A stretch of DNA of 64,000 bases from Casuarina equisetifolia (taxonomy: Eukaryota; Streptophyta; Magnoliopsida; Fagales; Casuarinaceae). The stretch lies in assembly GCA_028551475.1 (NCBI GenBank), contig CM052354.1, forward strand, positions 29,597,258 through 29,661,257, given 5' to 3'. Shown here one piece after another: positions 10,818 to 23,334 of the stretch (position 1 is its first letter; every line of letters begins with the position of its first letter). The translations under genes were made by a program, and so were the position numbers. The notes beneath the pieces are model-generated. The model ran no database searches. It was given only the letters and a program-made list of their open reading frames with translations, and had not been told where the DNA came from.

Positions 10818-13800
10818 TCATAATTCTGTTCTCCTCTCCGAAGTTGAAAGAGAACAGACCCTTGCATCTTTATATACTTTTCCAGGTGTGCAGTAATAGC
10901 CCTTGCTTGGAGCACAGTGACTGTCTTGCGAGCATACACACAACCCTTCCAGTGCACAGCCCTCCTTATATAAAGTAACCCTATCTGTTAATCCAAGAAC
11001 TTTGTTCGTCCACTCGCTAGAGAATAGTCCTAATGGATCGTAAGCCTCCTTAACCTCCAAGAACTTGCTGGCATATTTGTACTTGTTGATCACTCCACTG
11101 AATGCTACATTCCGATTCTTCCCCCAGTGAGGCAGTGCCCCGTACTTGAAGAGCGCGACCTGCTCTACTTCTTCTAGTATGTCTTCATAAAGCCTAGGAG
11201 TCATGGGATCTTTGCTTCTGTAGTAAGTGATGTCAAAGTCCACCGCATCTTTCTGCTTGCCAAGATAAGCACTCGAAGCCTTTACATAACGCATAAGGAT
11301 ACCATTGTACAGTTCAACCCCACACATTGCTTTCGGCTCCAATGCAATTAGCTTTTGGACATCTTGGATGAAGTTCTTAACGACGGACAGGCCAATACTA
11401 AATGTTGTTTGGTGAAAAAACTCGCCCTTGACTCTAGGGTCCTAGGCACATGCTGTGATCAGTGCATCTTCAAGACTATCCAGGCAGGTTCCGGATGATT
11501 GAAGGCGGTTGTGAAATCCAGTTACAGGATAACCGGTAAAGAGAATACCTATTAGTCCAGGGTCAGAATACATCACTGCTTTGAATTGGTAAATTATCAA
11601 TAACAGAAATGATGAAAACGTAGAAGGGTGAAGATTGTGATAATTTTTTTAGCTTTCATTTATTGTATATAGATTGAATAAAATAAAAGAAAAATTAGGA
11701 AAAAAAAACTTATATTCCAATTCTATCAGAAAAAGTCAAGTAAGTTATACTAAAGAGAGTTTATTTACTTAGAAATATAAACAATTTCTAGAAAAATGTT
11801 TTTTGAGTGAAATTTGAAAGTTTTTAACCTTATTCTTTTTATAGTTGTAATAATTTAGTAATGTTGAAGCATATCCCTTTTACTTCTATATTTTAATTTT
11901 TATTAATTCAATTTACCATTTTACCAAAAAAAAACAAAAAAAGAGCAAGATCGCGATACCATTGTTAGTTAATCCGTAGGCAGCGCTTGTGAGGGCAAAT
12001 ATTATTGTCTTTGCACCGATGCACTTCCCTTCAGAATCTCTTGTGGATTCGTGCAACTCCTCTATTTAAACATGTAGAAAACATGAAACTACTAAAACCA
12101 TTACACTTTGAATGGTGATAATCGGATAAATTTCTTAAGTACGTGAGCAAGCTGACCTGTGGTTCTGACCGCAACCAGTTCAATCGAAGCTGTTGAGCGA
12201 AATGGAGTAAAATCATATACTCCGTCCCCTGACGTATTTGCGGAGACACGGTCATCGACTCAATAGACTGCCTGGTGTTGACTGGGGTACCATGTTATAT
12301 CCGAAAACTCATGTTGGTTCCCAAAGCTGGCAACTTGATCTCCCAAGTCTGAATCATTCTTCATTAAATAGGTGATGGATCGCTTGAAGAGGGGTTGGAG
12401 CTGTAAAGTGACCTGCGAGGGCAGAAATTGTTATTTTACTTGTTCACTTGTGTATTTTGACAGGCTTGTTGACTTCACTAAGTTCCTCGTCGACAGAAAA
12501 ACATTGATAACTTGTATGTTACGTGTGTCTAAACCCATTCACTTGCACATTTTGACACGTTTGTTGACTTCAATTTGTTCCTGGTTCAACAAAAAAAGAA
12601 CATTGATAATTGTATATTATGTGTGTCTAAACCTAATCTTTATCTCTTTGGTAACACTCTTATATATAAAAAACAGTGATTTTCTTTTCTACTTGCTACA
12701 GAAGACTATGCATATGAGATAAATATGTCAATTTTACCCCTCCAAAAGGAAAAGAAAAAAATGTGTAAAACAATATAATAAAGTTTGTATGTGACATACA
12801 TGTGGCTTAGTTGACAATTTATGTTGTTTGGAACCAAAACACTTTAAGTTTGACACGCAATTTCCTCTATTTCCCATTAAGAAAAGAAAATTTCACCTAA
12901 ATATCTGGCCGACTACTCACCTAACCTCTATCATTGTGCCATTTAATTGAAAGATTCATTAGATCATATCATCATTCAAGTACATGGATCAAATACACAA
13001 CAACACGAATGCATCAACTTAAATATAGTAGATTTAGATTGGCTCATACCAACTTAAACATGTTACTAAACAAATAACATCTCATGAAATTCTCTTATTA
13101 CGTGGAATTCATGAGGCACTTATTACAAAATTGTGGGGGCTCTCTCACTAAAACAAATCTCCCATTAAGTTTTTTTATACTTTATATATTTATTGAAAAA
13201 AACCATAATTTTTACAATAATATAAATATACATACTAATCAAGATAATACAACATAATCACTTGACCTTATTATTCCATTAATCTTAACATGTTAACTAC
13301 ATGAACTAGACCTTCGGTTACAAACTTTACTCCACCATTTCCTGATGGTTTCGATCAAAATTTGAAGTTGGAAAGACTTGACTTTATCTTTGCGTTAAGT
13401 GGGACTCCGAGTATTTGCATTAGTTCTTGCAAGTTGAACGGGAAAGCACAAACCATACCTGAGAAATAACCCCAAGAACTCCAAGTGACACTTTCGCTGC
13501 ATCAAAACCTTCGTCACCATCCTTGAGATTCCGAGTTTTTGCATACCCATCTGCAGGTCCTCCTGGACTGACAACCCGAATTTCCACGACATAGTCATGG
13601 ACCGAGCTTCCCTTGCCCCACAATGTGCTACCATGTGCACCGGTGCCCAAGACACCACCGATTGTCACGCCCCACCAGTATGGTGCATAAGGCAAGGCCA
13701 GCCCGGCCTTAGCGGCTTCATTGATTAGCTGCCTCAATGTCAAACCGGTCTCAACGGTTATTGTCTTAGCTTCCACATCGATCTTCAAGATATGGTTGAG

Positions 13801-14148
13801 ATACTTGGTGCTTATCAGCAGCCCATCTTGACCATCCGGACAAACAAGCTTGGGGATGCTGTGTGAAAAACATGTTGCTACCTTCATTTTCCTTCCGAGC
13901 CTGGTTGCTTTTGCTACCGCTGAAATGAGTTCTTCCTCCGTGGAGGGGTATGCAACCTCAGCTGCTCCACAAACGCTCCGATCAGGGAAGACGCCATAAG
14001 AGTTCGTGATCGTGCAATTCCTATCCTTTGAGGAACATTTGATGTGGTCCTCTGGAGGACTACAACTCACAACAAGGATCAAGAGAAGGAGATAGCTAGA
14101 TCGGAGAACGGACTGGAAGACAGTTTGTTTTGAAAGTAAGAAGGCCAT
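10818..14148 (-). pseudogene. L-gulono-1,4-lactone oxidase-like gene, copy 1, with two nonsense codons
   Basis: Four exons join in phase: 14148-13459, 12412-12157, 12061-11960 and 11548-10818, a 592-codon frame, the usual length for plant GULLO proteins. The start chosen at 14,146-14,148 gives a hydrophobic secretory leader (SSYLLLLILVVS). Exon 1 holds the FAD-binding domain, with GVTIGGVLGTGAHGSTLWGK near its end. The last exons hold the sugar-lactone oxidase domain, with the conserved HWGK motif and a cysteine-rich tail. The family oxidises L-gulono-1,4-lactone towards ascorbate. Two in-frame stops break it: TGA at 12,260-12,262 where relatives have Arg (AVY-R-VDD), and TAG at 11,442-11,444 where copy 2 has Trp (ACA-W-DPR). 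All splice sites look normal, so inactivation appears recent. A truncated polypeptide of about 280 residues could still be translated. Confidence 0.88.
11630..11936 (+). mobile_element. LINE 3'-end fragment in intron 3 of GULLO copy 1
   Basis: The stretch matches the 3' end of the LINE at 31,900-32,185: 'tttattgtatat', the gag/pol tail region ending 'tttgagtgaaattt', a UTR and an A-rich end (11,922-11,940). It is antisense to GULLO. Copy 2 of the gene lacks this insertion but carries different ones in the same intron. Confidence 0.7.
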
Positions 14149-15560
14149 GAATAAGAGTTCTTCTGGTACTTTTGGTGATAAGTTTAACATGCTGTTTAGT
14201 GCCTTGAATTGTTGTAGCACATAGAAATAGATACCATGGCTGCCGGGGTAAATTATCAATTGCGTCTGGACCCTGGTTTTAAGATTTGTTTAACGTAAGT
14301 TAGTATGTTTGGTGGGCTTTTTCAACTTTTAATTTCTAGTTTAGATTCGGCGCCACTGTGAGTGCGCTCAATGGGATGAGCTAGCGGGCTGATCAAAAGA
14401 ATATATTTCACTGGTTACAGGAATGGTTTTCGAGATTGTATGTGGTCTAAAAGAGCTGAGTAGATTACTGTTTGATGAACTTTCGTGGGTCCAAGTCCAT
14501 TTTCATTTTGTGGTCTGCATGTGTTATACATCGGCTTCAATTGTTTAGTTAACTTTGCAGCTAAAGTATGAGCAAGTTGGCTTTCTGCCAGGTTAGTTTA
14601 TAATTCACAGTTCTCTGCTCAAAATTTGATGCAATACGGTGATTGGGGTTGTCCATATGCGGCATTTATATTCCGTAGCAGGTTCAGGTGAATAAGTGGA
14701 TTCCTAGTGCGTATACACTAAATCGATTCGTTGACCCACTGCAGAATCAGACTAATCATGACTATTGGCTAATCCAGTTAATGCCAAAGAAAGTAAGCAC
14801 ATTCCAGAAAGTAAGCTCAAAGGATTCCCTTCTATTTAAGGACAAACTATAATTTAAGAGACCTTTGAGGTGTCACTGGTACATTGTTTTACGCCTGGAT
14901 TCATCTATCTCTATTGGGTTATGATTACTTGTATCCCCATGCAACTTATGAACGGAGTAGAGAAACCCAGATGCTCGTCATTGGGTTTGTTTGCGCAAGT
15001 GTTAGTAATTAGAAAGCTATTGCTCAAAAGACCATCTCCGCTCATCTCTATCAATTCAATGACAGCCGGTTATGGAATTCAAGTTTGGCGGTTATTTAGG
15101 TTGTAGATTCTTATCCAAGTAAGACTTGTATCATTTGATCATATCATGTCAATCCAGAGAAACGTGTAAAGTGAACAAGAGAAGGTTACCACGTGACAAA
15201 AAGATCTTGGTTCTAAAGTAACTGGATTTGGAACTACTGCCGTCCAGATCCAATACTGAAATAATGTCAGAGATTTGCAAATCACTCGTCCATTTAACGA
15301 CAAACTGAAGCTGATGCAGAAAATCTTCCAAGAAGAAGAAGATGCGAGAAAACAGCTTGCACATCTTTTAAACTTGTACGTATTATGCACAATTTTATTA
15401 CGTTTGTGGTGCCTTTCCGTCTCATGTTGACTCGGTTTTTTACTGTTTTTTACAGTAACATTACCGGTCAAAGTGGAATACGATCTCGTGAAGTATTGCA
15501 GTAGGATACGTTACGGAAGGCCTCAGCGGTAATATCAAGCCAGAACATTATCCATTCAAC
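14149..15560 (-). promoter_or_regulatory. Upstream module of GULLO copy 1
   Basis: This is the 5' flank of the minus-strand gene. It is conserved with 2,443-3,465 and 27,170-27,780 over about 1 kb, although the flanking DNA differs. Conservation is partly explained by duplication alone. The start of transcription cannot be fixed by eye. Small open stretches inside it (for example 14,870-15,106 plus and 15,139-15,471 minus) are not kept open in the other copies. Confidence 0.55.
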
Positions 15561-15865
15561 TTAATCGTCTCTGACCAGATAAATAGTACATCCTCCCTCT
15601 CCTAATCCAACCACGTTTTCAAACTTATGCTCCCTCAATTATTTCTTTATTCCTATGGGCGGTAATCCTAGTGCTGGAAAGATGATTAGATTGCCGTCAA
15701 GACTTCTCCATTACTAAGGCCTTTCACCGAATCCTGGCAAGGGTAACAGTTTATAAGTTGCGTGTTGTCAGGGGGAGCTCTTGGACTGTAATCTTTGATT
15801 TTTTCATCCCCACCCTTTCGGTCTCACAGTATTCCTTATCTTGTCCAAGCTAAAGAAAACAGATA

Positions 15866-16826
15866 TAAATATGCATTGTCCTCACAAAGTAGCTTGGCAA
15901 ACTGTTTGTTTATCGAAAAAAGAAGGGGATTAGGTTTACTAAATCTCAAAATTTGGAATAAAGTCATTTTAAGATATATGCTTTGGAATCTCATTAATCT
16001 CCCAAAAGCCTCATTATAAAGTAAATGGATTCACAATACAAAGTGTAAAAGAACCTCAGTAATGCAGTTGGACATAAAAGGTACCATGGCTTGGAGTTGG
16101 CGAGATCTCCTCAAGTAAAGGCCCACACTTATCTTTGTTCTCTCAAGTTCTACATATTATTGCCAAAAAATTTATAATGATCTTCGGCAAGTTAGAGAAA
16201 TGGTGGATTAGTATGATTTAATTTGGATAGGTGACATTAGCAAATATAATTTCATTGGATGGCTTGTTTATAGGGACAGACTTTCTACAGCAACAAAAAT
16301 TGTACGATGTCTTCTTTTGATAAACATATATTGTGATTTTTGTCAATCTCATTTAAAAAATAGAAGTCATCTCTTTTTTGAATGTGCATGGACAATGATG
16401 ATTTAGAAAAATATTCTTGCTTAGAATGGAATCTGACGTGACATTGGAGGATGAAATGAGGAATTACAATGGATGATCAAAGCAATAAAAGGAAGGGATT
16501 TAACTGCCACACTTCTCAAGATATCTTTCTTAACTTGTATTTATTGTATATGGGCTAAATGAAATAGAATACGTTTTTAGGAAAAAATAATGGATATCCC
16601 TATTCTCTTAGCAAAAATAAAAAAGATAGTACAAGGGAAAGCTTTTTTGTTTAGAAATATAAAATCTTCTCAATGCAATATTATTTTGAATGAGATTTGG
16701 AGGCTTCTAACTTCCATCTTTTCATAGATACGGTGACTTTAGTAATATTGAGGTATGCCCCTGTACTTTTGTACTTTAATATGTATTAATATAATTTACC
16801 TTTTTACCAAAAAAAAAAAACAAAAA
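15866..16826 (+). mobile_element. 5'-truncated L1 LINE, 3' kilobase
   Basis: From about 15,866 ('atatgcattgtcctcacaaa') to an A-rich tail at 16,808-16,826 this copy aligns continuously with 31,230-32,185 of the larger LINE. It covers the end of the reverse-transcriptase ORF and the zf-RVT zinc-knuckle region. It interrupts a block that is continuous at 17,870-18,065 (left part 15,770-15,865, right part from 16,827). The frames hold several stops. Confidence 0.85.
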
Positions 16827-18300
16827 GGTGTTATGACTGCGCTTAAGGGGACGCCGTAATTGGTGGTACTCCAGGACAAGCAAAGAAAACTTCTTCCTTT
16901 CCAAACTAGTGGAATGTAAAGGGACTGAATTTTCAAGGGAAGCAAACCTCCTTTACATTTGTTTGACAAATTCTTGGCAGTTCATTGCGTTCGGTCTTAT
17001 CCCCTTTCTGAAATGGTTTTTTCCATTTTCTTGCGCGGTGAGGTAAAGTAAGGGTTACACCTACTTTTTCATACAAAAACTAGATAATGCATAAACCTTG
17101 TATGAATCTGACTTCCTAGCGTAAACTCTCACTTGGCACCCCTCAGCTAAAAGTTTGCCACCCATAGTTGACTACTTAAAATACATCACATTTTGCATGG
17201 GAATTTTTTGCGCTTGTTGGTGACTTCACACTGGTGCTTTGTTTTTGCGACAAGAATGAGGTGCTATGAGAAAAATGCTTCGTGTTTTCTCACAAGGGAT
17301 ATGACATAGCATCATATTCTCTTTAGCCCTTGAATATGACCCCGCCTTCCTCTTTTTACTGTTCTGACCCAAGACAGGTCATTTAGAAAAAATCTCACAG
17401 AAACAAACAAAAACATGTTCAAATATGGTTCATATAAGAAACCACCAGTTTACTAAGAGAGGAAAGGATTAACGATAAATCTATTTAACCAAGAAACAAA
17501 AAAACTTAAGCAAGGTTACAACTAACCCCCAGAAACTCCAGATGACGATCATTGGAGTTTGTAATTGCGCCAAGTGTTAGTAATTATCCAAGCAAGAGTT
17601 GTATCATTTGATCATACCATGTGAATCGCAAGAAACGTGCGAAGTGAACAGGAGAAGATTACAAAAAATTGTCTTTCTAGGGAGATTCGACTGGGAACTT
17701 ATTATATGTCCAAGATCCAATACTGAAATAATTTCAGAGGTTTGCATATCCCGCGATCATGAAAGGTCAAACTGAAGCTGATGCCAGAAAACAGCTAGCA
17801 CCTTTTGATTTTACGGATTATGCTCAATTTCATTACATTTGGTGTGCCTAGCAAGAGTAATATTTTTCAACTTGTGTGCTGTGAAGGGGAGCTCTTGGAC
17901 TGTTATTTTGGATTTTTCCATCTCCTCCTTTTCGGTCTCACAGGGTTCCTTATCTTTCCCAGCCTGAAGAAATAGGCTGTTATGAGTGGAAGTCATTGAA
18001 CGTGTAAGGGAACGCCGCAATGGCTGGTCCTCAGGAAAAGGAAAGAAAACTTCTTCCTTTCCAAACTTATCTAACTTAGGGATAAGTACTATATCCCGTA
18101 TGAGTTTCTAACTAAATGTTACCTCTAGCACCTCGTTTTGTTCGTGGTTTTATCAGAAGCTTCATATTTCTTCTCATGTCTCTTTCGATAACAGTAAATA
18201 ATGTGGCAGAAAAGTCCAGAAGGTCCTGTTTGGAAGACAATTAGCAACCAATATGTGCGTGACTTACAAATAACAACAGAAGACACGATATTGCTGAATC
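16827..18300. other. Intergenic DNA with a partial GULLO upstream module
   Basis: About 17,520-17,800 repeats part of the GULLO upstream module (compare 3,030-3,280 and 15,100-15,330). About 17,870-18,065 repeats the block that the LINE at 15.87-16.83 kb interrupts. The stretch 16,900-17,520 shows nothing I recognise. No gene is called. Confidence 0.55.
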
Positions 18301-19221
18301 TTTATTAGCGGTAATTGATTTGATCACACCATCAGTCTTAAGATCTTATTACACCCAAACTTGACTGAGAAGGCAATTTTATCGACGATAGCGTAATTTA
18401 TGCCCCGTCAATTAAATACAAATTTCATAATTTTGTTTTCTACTTTGACGTCGAAAGAGCGCAGACCCTTGCATCTTTATATACTTTTCCTGGTGTGCAA
18501 TAATAGCCCCTGCTTGGAGCACAGTGACTGTCTTGCGTGCATACACACAGCCCTTCCAGTGCGCAGCCCTCCTTATATATAGTTACTCCATCTGTTAATT
18601 CAATAACTTGGTTTGACCACTCGCTGGAGAATAGTTCTAATGGATCGTAAGCCTCCTTAACCTTCAAGAATTTGTTGGCATAATTGTACCTGTTGATCAC
18701 TCCACTGAACGCAACATTCCGGTTCTTCCCCCAATGAGGCAATGCCCCGTACTTGAAGAGCGCAAGTTGCTCTACTTCTTCTAGTTTGTCTTCATATAGC
18801 CTAGGAGTCATGGGGTCCTTGCTTCGGTAGTAAGTGATGTCAAAATCCACTGCATCTTCTTGCTTGCCAAGATAAGCACTTGAGGCCTTTACATAACGCA
18901 TAAGGATACCATTGTATGGCTCAACCCCACTCATTGCTTTTGGCTCCAACGCAATTGGCTTTTGGACATCTTGGATGATGTTCTTAACCACGGACGAGCC
19001 AATACTAAATGTTGTTTGGTGAAAAACTCACCCTTGACTCTCGGGTCCCAGGCACACGCTGTTATCAGTGCATCTTCAAGACTATCCAGGCAGGTTCCGG
19101 ATAATTGAAGGCGGTTGTGATATCCAATTACAGGATAGCCCGTAATGAGTATACCTAGTAGTCCAAAGTCAGAATACATCATTGCTTTGAAACGGTAAAT
19201 TATCAACAATAGAAACAATGT

Positions 19222-19667
19222 AATTGAATGTCCATAGACAATAATGGTTTGGAAGACTCTTTTTGTCCAATATGGAATTTGATGTCATATTAGAGACTAG
19301 AATGAAGAACTTTCATGGATAATTAGAGCAACTAAGATAAATGACTTGATTGCAAAACTTCTTAAGATATCTTTTTTGGTTTATATTTATTATGTATGGG
19401 TAAAATGAAATAAAATATGATTTCAAAATAGAAAAGTTGATATTCCATTCTTGTTGGTTAAAATAAGAAAAATTATATGAGAAAGAGCTTCTTTGTTTCA
19501 AAATATAAGATTCTCATAGAAAAATATCATTTTGAGTGAGATTTGGAAGCTTCTAACCTTTATACTTTAGTAGTTTTTATGATTCTTTTAATGTTGGGGT
19601 ATGTCTCTATACTTTTATATATTATCTTTATTAATGTAAATTTATATTTTTAGCAAAAAAGAAAAAA
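19222..19667 (+). mobile_element. LINE 3' fragment in intron 3 of GULLO copy 2
   Basis: It aligns with 31,745-32,185 of the larger LINE: 'ggacaa..atggtttggaa' at the zf-RVT end, then 'gatttggaagcttctaacc' and a UTR ending in an A-rich tract near 19,655-19,670. Diverged and full of stops. It is antisense to the host gene. Confidence 0.75.
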
Positions 19668-19905
19668 TAATGTAATTGTTTTCAGATACCAATTTTGTTG
19701 ACAAAAACAGAAAAAGTAGTACATAAGAAAGTATTTTTATTTAGAAACATTAAATTCTTTGAAGTAAATAGTTTATTCTATCATATTTAGAAAATTCTAA
19801 TCTTGATTTTCTTTTGGATGAGCTTGTAATGTTGGGATATGTTCTAAAGTCTTTATATTATTTTATTCTTAAATAAATAAACTCACAAACATATTAAACA
19901 AATGA
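19668..19905 (+). mobile_element. Second LINE 3' fragment, back to back with the previous one
   Basis: This belongs to the diverged subfamily also seen at 8,541 and 20,745: 'gacaaaaacagaaaaagtagt..', 'tatttagaaaattctaatc' and a 3' UTR containing 'gagcttgtaatgttgggatatgt'. It ends near 19,895, after which intron sequence shared with copy 1 resumes ('atgatgaaaac'). Confidence 0.65.
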
Positions 19906-20574
19906 TGAAAACATAGAAAGATGAAAATTGTAATACCGTTATTAGTTAAACCGTAGGCAGCACTTGTGAGTGCAAAAATTACTGTCTTTGCGCCGATGCA
20001 CTTCCCTTCAGCATCTCCCGTGGATTCTTGCAACTCCTCGATTTAAACAAGTAGAAAATATGAATCTGTCAAAACCATTACATTTTTATAATGCTAGGGT
20101 GTGTCTATATGCTTTTATACACCAAATTCTATTAATACAAACTTATGTTTCCACCAAAACTATTGCATTTTGAATATCAATAATCTCATAAAATTCTTAA
20201 GTTTGTGAGAGAGCTGACCCGTGGTTCGGACAGCGGCCAGTTCAATTGAAGCTGTAGAGCGAAATGGAATAAAGTCATAAACTCCGTCGCCTACGTGTTT
20301 ATGTAGACCTTGTCATCGACTCGATAGATTACCTGGCCTTGACTCGGGTACCATGTTATATCCGCAAACTCATGTTGGTTCCCAAAGCTGGCAACTTGAT
20401 CTCCCAAGTCTGAATTATTCTTCGTTTGATAGGTGATGGATCGCTTGAAGAGGGGTTGGAGCTGTAAAGTGACCTGCGAGGGCAGAAATTTTTATTTTAC
20501 TTGTTCACTTGTCCATTTTGACACGTTTTGTTGACTTCAATAAGTTCCTTGTAGACAACAAGACATTGATAAAA

Positions 20575-20740
20575 TGTTTGTAGAAAAATGTCATTTTAAG
20601 TGAGATTTTGAAACTTTTAATTGTATTTTTTTGTAATATTAGTGATTCTTGTAATGTTAAGGTATGTTCCTATATTTTTGTACATTATCTTTTATTAATG
20701 TAAATTTATATTTAGACTAAAAAAAGAAAAAAAAAACTTA
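20575..20740 (+). mobile_element. Short LINE 3' end in intron 1 of GULLO copy 2
   Basis: 'aaaatgtcattttaagtgagatttt' followed by a UTR with 'ttaaggtatgttcctat' and an A-rich end near 20,740. It matches the terminal 170 bases of the 29.8-32.2 kb LINE. The matching place in copy 1 (intron 1, about 12,300) has no insertion. Confidence 0.65.
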
Positions 20741-20744
20741 TTTT

Positions 20745-21180
20745 TTAGTGTACTTGGACTTGTTAGATTTGAAGAAGTATTCTAGTACAACAAGGCTTTT
20801 GTAAGACTATCAACAATTGAAATTCTAAACTGTAATGGATGGTTAAAGCAACTAAGCGAAAGAATTTGGCTACAAAGCTTTTTAAACTTTCTTTCTTAGC
20901 ATGTCTTTATTGTATATGATTTGAACATAATCTTAGATGTTTTCAAAATAAGACTGTGATATACCAACTTTTTTAGCTAGAATCATGAAAATAGTTCGTG
21001 AAAGAGCATCTTTACTTAGGAATATTAAACTCTCTCAGGCAAATATTTTATTGTGTCATAATTGGAGAATTTCAAATTCTATTTTCGCTTAGATAAATTG
21101 TAATGTTGAGGTATGTCCCTAAGCTTTTATATTATCTTGTTTTTTAATGAATAAACTCACATATTCATAAAAAAAAAAAA
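20745..21180 (+). mobile_element. LINE 3' fragment in intron 1 of GULLO copy 2
   Basis: It contains 'ctttattgtatatgatttgaac', 'tttgcttaggaatattaaactctctca'-like sequence, the UTR words 'ttgaggtatgtccctaagcttttatattat' in pieces, and an A tail at 21,168-21,180. It is the diverged subfamily. Intron sequence homologous to 12,600-12,720 of copy 1 resumes at about 21,181. Confidence 0.7.
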
Positions 21181-22634
21181 GGAACATCAATAACTTATAT
21201 ATTACGTGTGTCTAAACCTTATTCACTTGTGCATTTTGACACGTTTTTTGACTTTAATAAGTTCTTGGTTTAGTCAAAAACATCGATAACTTTTTCATTA
21301 GGTATGTCTAAACATCATCTTTATCTTTTTCTTTACACTCAAATATACATAAGATGGTAATTTTCTTTTATACTTGCTATAGAAGACTATGCATATGAAA
21401 TAAATATGTAGGGTTTTATGAAAACAAAAAATAAAAAATGCTTAATACAATGTAATAAAGCTTATATGTGGCAGATATGTGACTCAATTGGCAACTTATA
21501 TTGCCTAAGAATAAAAAGTCACAAATTCAACACTTAACTCTTCTACTTCACTTACTAAAACAAATTGGTTAAATATTTGTTTGGCCAATCCCTTAGCCTT
21601 TTTCCTTTGTTTCATTTGATAAGGGATTCATCAAATTATATCATGATTCACATATAGATAAAATATAAAACAAGAAGAATAAGCACACTAAAACATAAGA
21701 GATTTAAGGAGATTTAAAATAATATAATATCCTTGATCTCCTATAGTCTCTTTTAATAGATTTTCTTATATTTTTTCTATTATTAAACAACCAATATTTC
21801 ATGAAATTCAGTTATCACCTAGAATATATGAGGTACTCACCATAAACCTATGAAGCTCTATGACCAAACTCTTAAAGGGGTTCTCTCAAAACAACTAGAT
21901 AACCCCCTTAAGGGAGCTCTCTTACTAAAATAGCTTATCCATTAGGTTTCTTCATGTTTTATATATTTATATAGAGAAAAATTATAGTGTCTACAATTAC
22001 ATAAATAACCATACTAATCAAGATGTTACAACTTTGTCATTTAATCTAATTGCTCGACCAATTGTAACACTTTTTTTTTACCAAGCATTTAGAATTAGAC
22101 CTAGGTTTGTGGAAGGGTTGCACTAATTGATATGGAGGGTAGTGCTCGCCATCCATAAAAGGTTTATCTACCATAATGCACTTAACCATCATCACATCAG
22201 GATTCAAAGGAGATATCAATGTAAAGTTTTTACTTATGTACTACATGAAAGGTTCTCACCAACATTGAACACCAACAGAGAAAAATACTTCACTATTTTT
22301 TGTATATTAGTGTTATTTCATTTATTTCCCCAAGTAATATGTCTAGGCATCTATTTTCTAGATCAACTAGACATTTAACTTCTTTTGAGAAACATGGGTA
22401 GAACCTAACACATTTTCCAAATAAATATAAGGTTGGAATGAAAAACTATATCTTGTGAACTAGATCTTTGGTTACAAACTTTACTCCAACATTTGCCAAT
22501 GGTTTTGATCAGATTTTTACTTGAAAAGACTTACCTATATCTTTGCATTACGTGGGAGTGTGAGTATTTGCCTTAATTCTTGCAAGTTGAATGATAGAAC
22601 ACAAACCATACTTGAGAAATAACACCAAGAACTC

Positions 22635-23253
22635 TTTTAGAGGAAACACATATTGTATTAATAAGTTTTAAAATATAGATGCACAGGGGCATACCTAAGT
22701 ATTATAAAAATTACTATATCTTAAAAAAGATGGAAATTGAAAGCCTCCAAATTTCACTCAAAATAACATTTTCTTGAGAAGATTTTATATTTCTAAACAA
22801 ATAAGCTCTCTCACGTACTACCTTTTTTACTTTGGCTAAGAAAATAAAAATATCAATTACTTTCCCTTGAAAATGTCTTCTATTTTATTTAGCCTATATA
22901 TAATAAATGCAAGTTAAGAAAGATAGTTTAAGAAGTTTAACAGGTAAATCCTTTCCTTTAATTGCTTTAATTATCCACTGTAGCTTTTCATTCCATTCTC
23001 TAATGTCACGTCAGATTTCATTTTGAGCAAGAGGACTTTTTCAAATCATCATTGTCTATGTACTTCAAAAAAGAAATGACTCTTATTTTCTATTTGAGAC
23101 TAACAAAAATCACAATATATATTTACTGAAAGAAGCTATTGGACAATTTCTGTAGCTGTAGAAAATCTATCTTTATAAATAAGTCATCCAATAAAATTAT
23201 ATTTACTGATGTCACCTGTCCAAATTATATCATACCAATCCACATCAATTAAA
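22635..23253 (-). mobile_element. 5'-truncated LINE inserted in exon 1 of GULLO copy 2
   Basis: Read on the minus strand this matches 31,560-32,165 of the larger LINE, ending in a short T-rich tract on the plus strand at 22,635. Target duplications flank it: AAATAACACCAA at 22,617-22,628 and again at 23,254-23,265. The uninterrupted sequence is seen in copy 1 near 13,462-13,480. About 620 bp long, no intact ORF. Confidence 0.88.
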
Positions 23254-23334
23254 AAATAACACCAAAAATCTAAGTGACATTTTCGTTGCATCAAAAGCTT
23301 CATCACCATCCTTGAGATTCTGAATATTTGCAAA

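Noticed and set aside
12372-12722. A 116-residue plus-strand ORF
   Set aside because: It is antisense to exon 2 and intron 1 of GULLO copy 1. The matching part of copy 2 does not keep it open.
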